Source: Deltaproteobacteria bacterium (lineage in GTDB: Bacteria; Desulfobacterota; GWC2-55-46). Taken from it: 5,478 bases of DNA. The notes beneath the pieces are model-generated. The model worked only from the letters and a program-made list of their open reading frames with translations. It did not search any database and was not told the origin of the DNA. The position numbers and the translations under genes were made by a program. The stretch is taken from contig JACRCJ010000069.1 in the NCBI GenBank assembly GCA_016219075.1, positions 1 to 5,478 of the forward strand. Reading direction: 5' to 3'. Shown one piece after another: positions 5,468 to 5,478 of this stretch; position 1 is the stretch's first letter, and each line of letters starts with the position of its first letter.

Positions 5468-5478
5468 TGCTCCCTCTC
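5467..5478 (+). CDS. Start of a downstream gene, truncated by window end
   Basis: An ATG at 5467 shares its A with the lpxK TGA stop (TGATG) and has a Shine-Dalgarno at good spacing, a typical sign of translational coupling. Only four codons (M-L-P-L) are visible, so the product cannot be recognised. In related clusters a late lipid A acyltransferase or another envelope gene often follows lpxK, but that is only an expectation from context. Confidence 0.5.

Overview
This window is a lipopolysaccharide (lipid A–Kdo) assembly and export gene cluster. All genes lie on the + strand, in the order msbA – DUF374-type acyltransferase – waaA (kdtA) – lpxK – start of a further gene. Recognition rests on protein motifs visible in the translations. 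The host is therefore a Gram-negative (diderm) bacterium that makes LPS. The DNA is GC-rich, with frequent AGG (Arg) and ATA (Ile) codons. That codon habit and this gene order recall Desulfobacterota (Geobacter-like) or Nitrospirota-type genomes, but the window alone cannot fix the phylum.

Layout: positions 1-280 hold no gene. They contain a pair of inverted, REP-like GC hairpins (1-36 and about 65-136), the first with a textbook G-quadruplex motif, then two compact hairpins (166-180 and 192-210), then the first copy of a ~50-bp repeat that abuts msbA. msbA runs to 2092. An 87-bp gap with no clear signal leads to the DUF374 acyltransferase (2180-2875). A 183-bp gap carries the second repeat copy and a hairpin that could cover the Shine-Dalgarno of waaA (3059-4327, TTG start). 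The third repeat copy begins inside the waaA stop codon and runs up to the lpxK Shine-Dalgarno. lpxK (4391-5467, GTG start) ends in a TGATG overlap with a gene cut off by the window edge.

How the genes work together: LpxK phosphorylates the disaccharide-1-phosphate precursor at the 4' position to give lipid IVA. WaaA adds Kdo from CMP-Kdo. The DUF374 protein is plausibly a lipid or lipid A acyltransferase, with its exact substrate unproven. MsbA flips the Kdo-lipid A product across the inner membrane. The truncated last gene is translationally coupled to lpxK and may belong to the same pathway.

The genes are ordinary members of known families and I see no undescribed multi-gene system. The most interesting non-coding signal is a three-copy intergenic repeat (228-276, 2886-2936, 4326-4375) with a palindromic core. 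It occurs at three of the gene boundaries and is not explained by the coding features.
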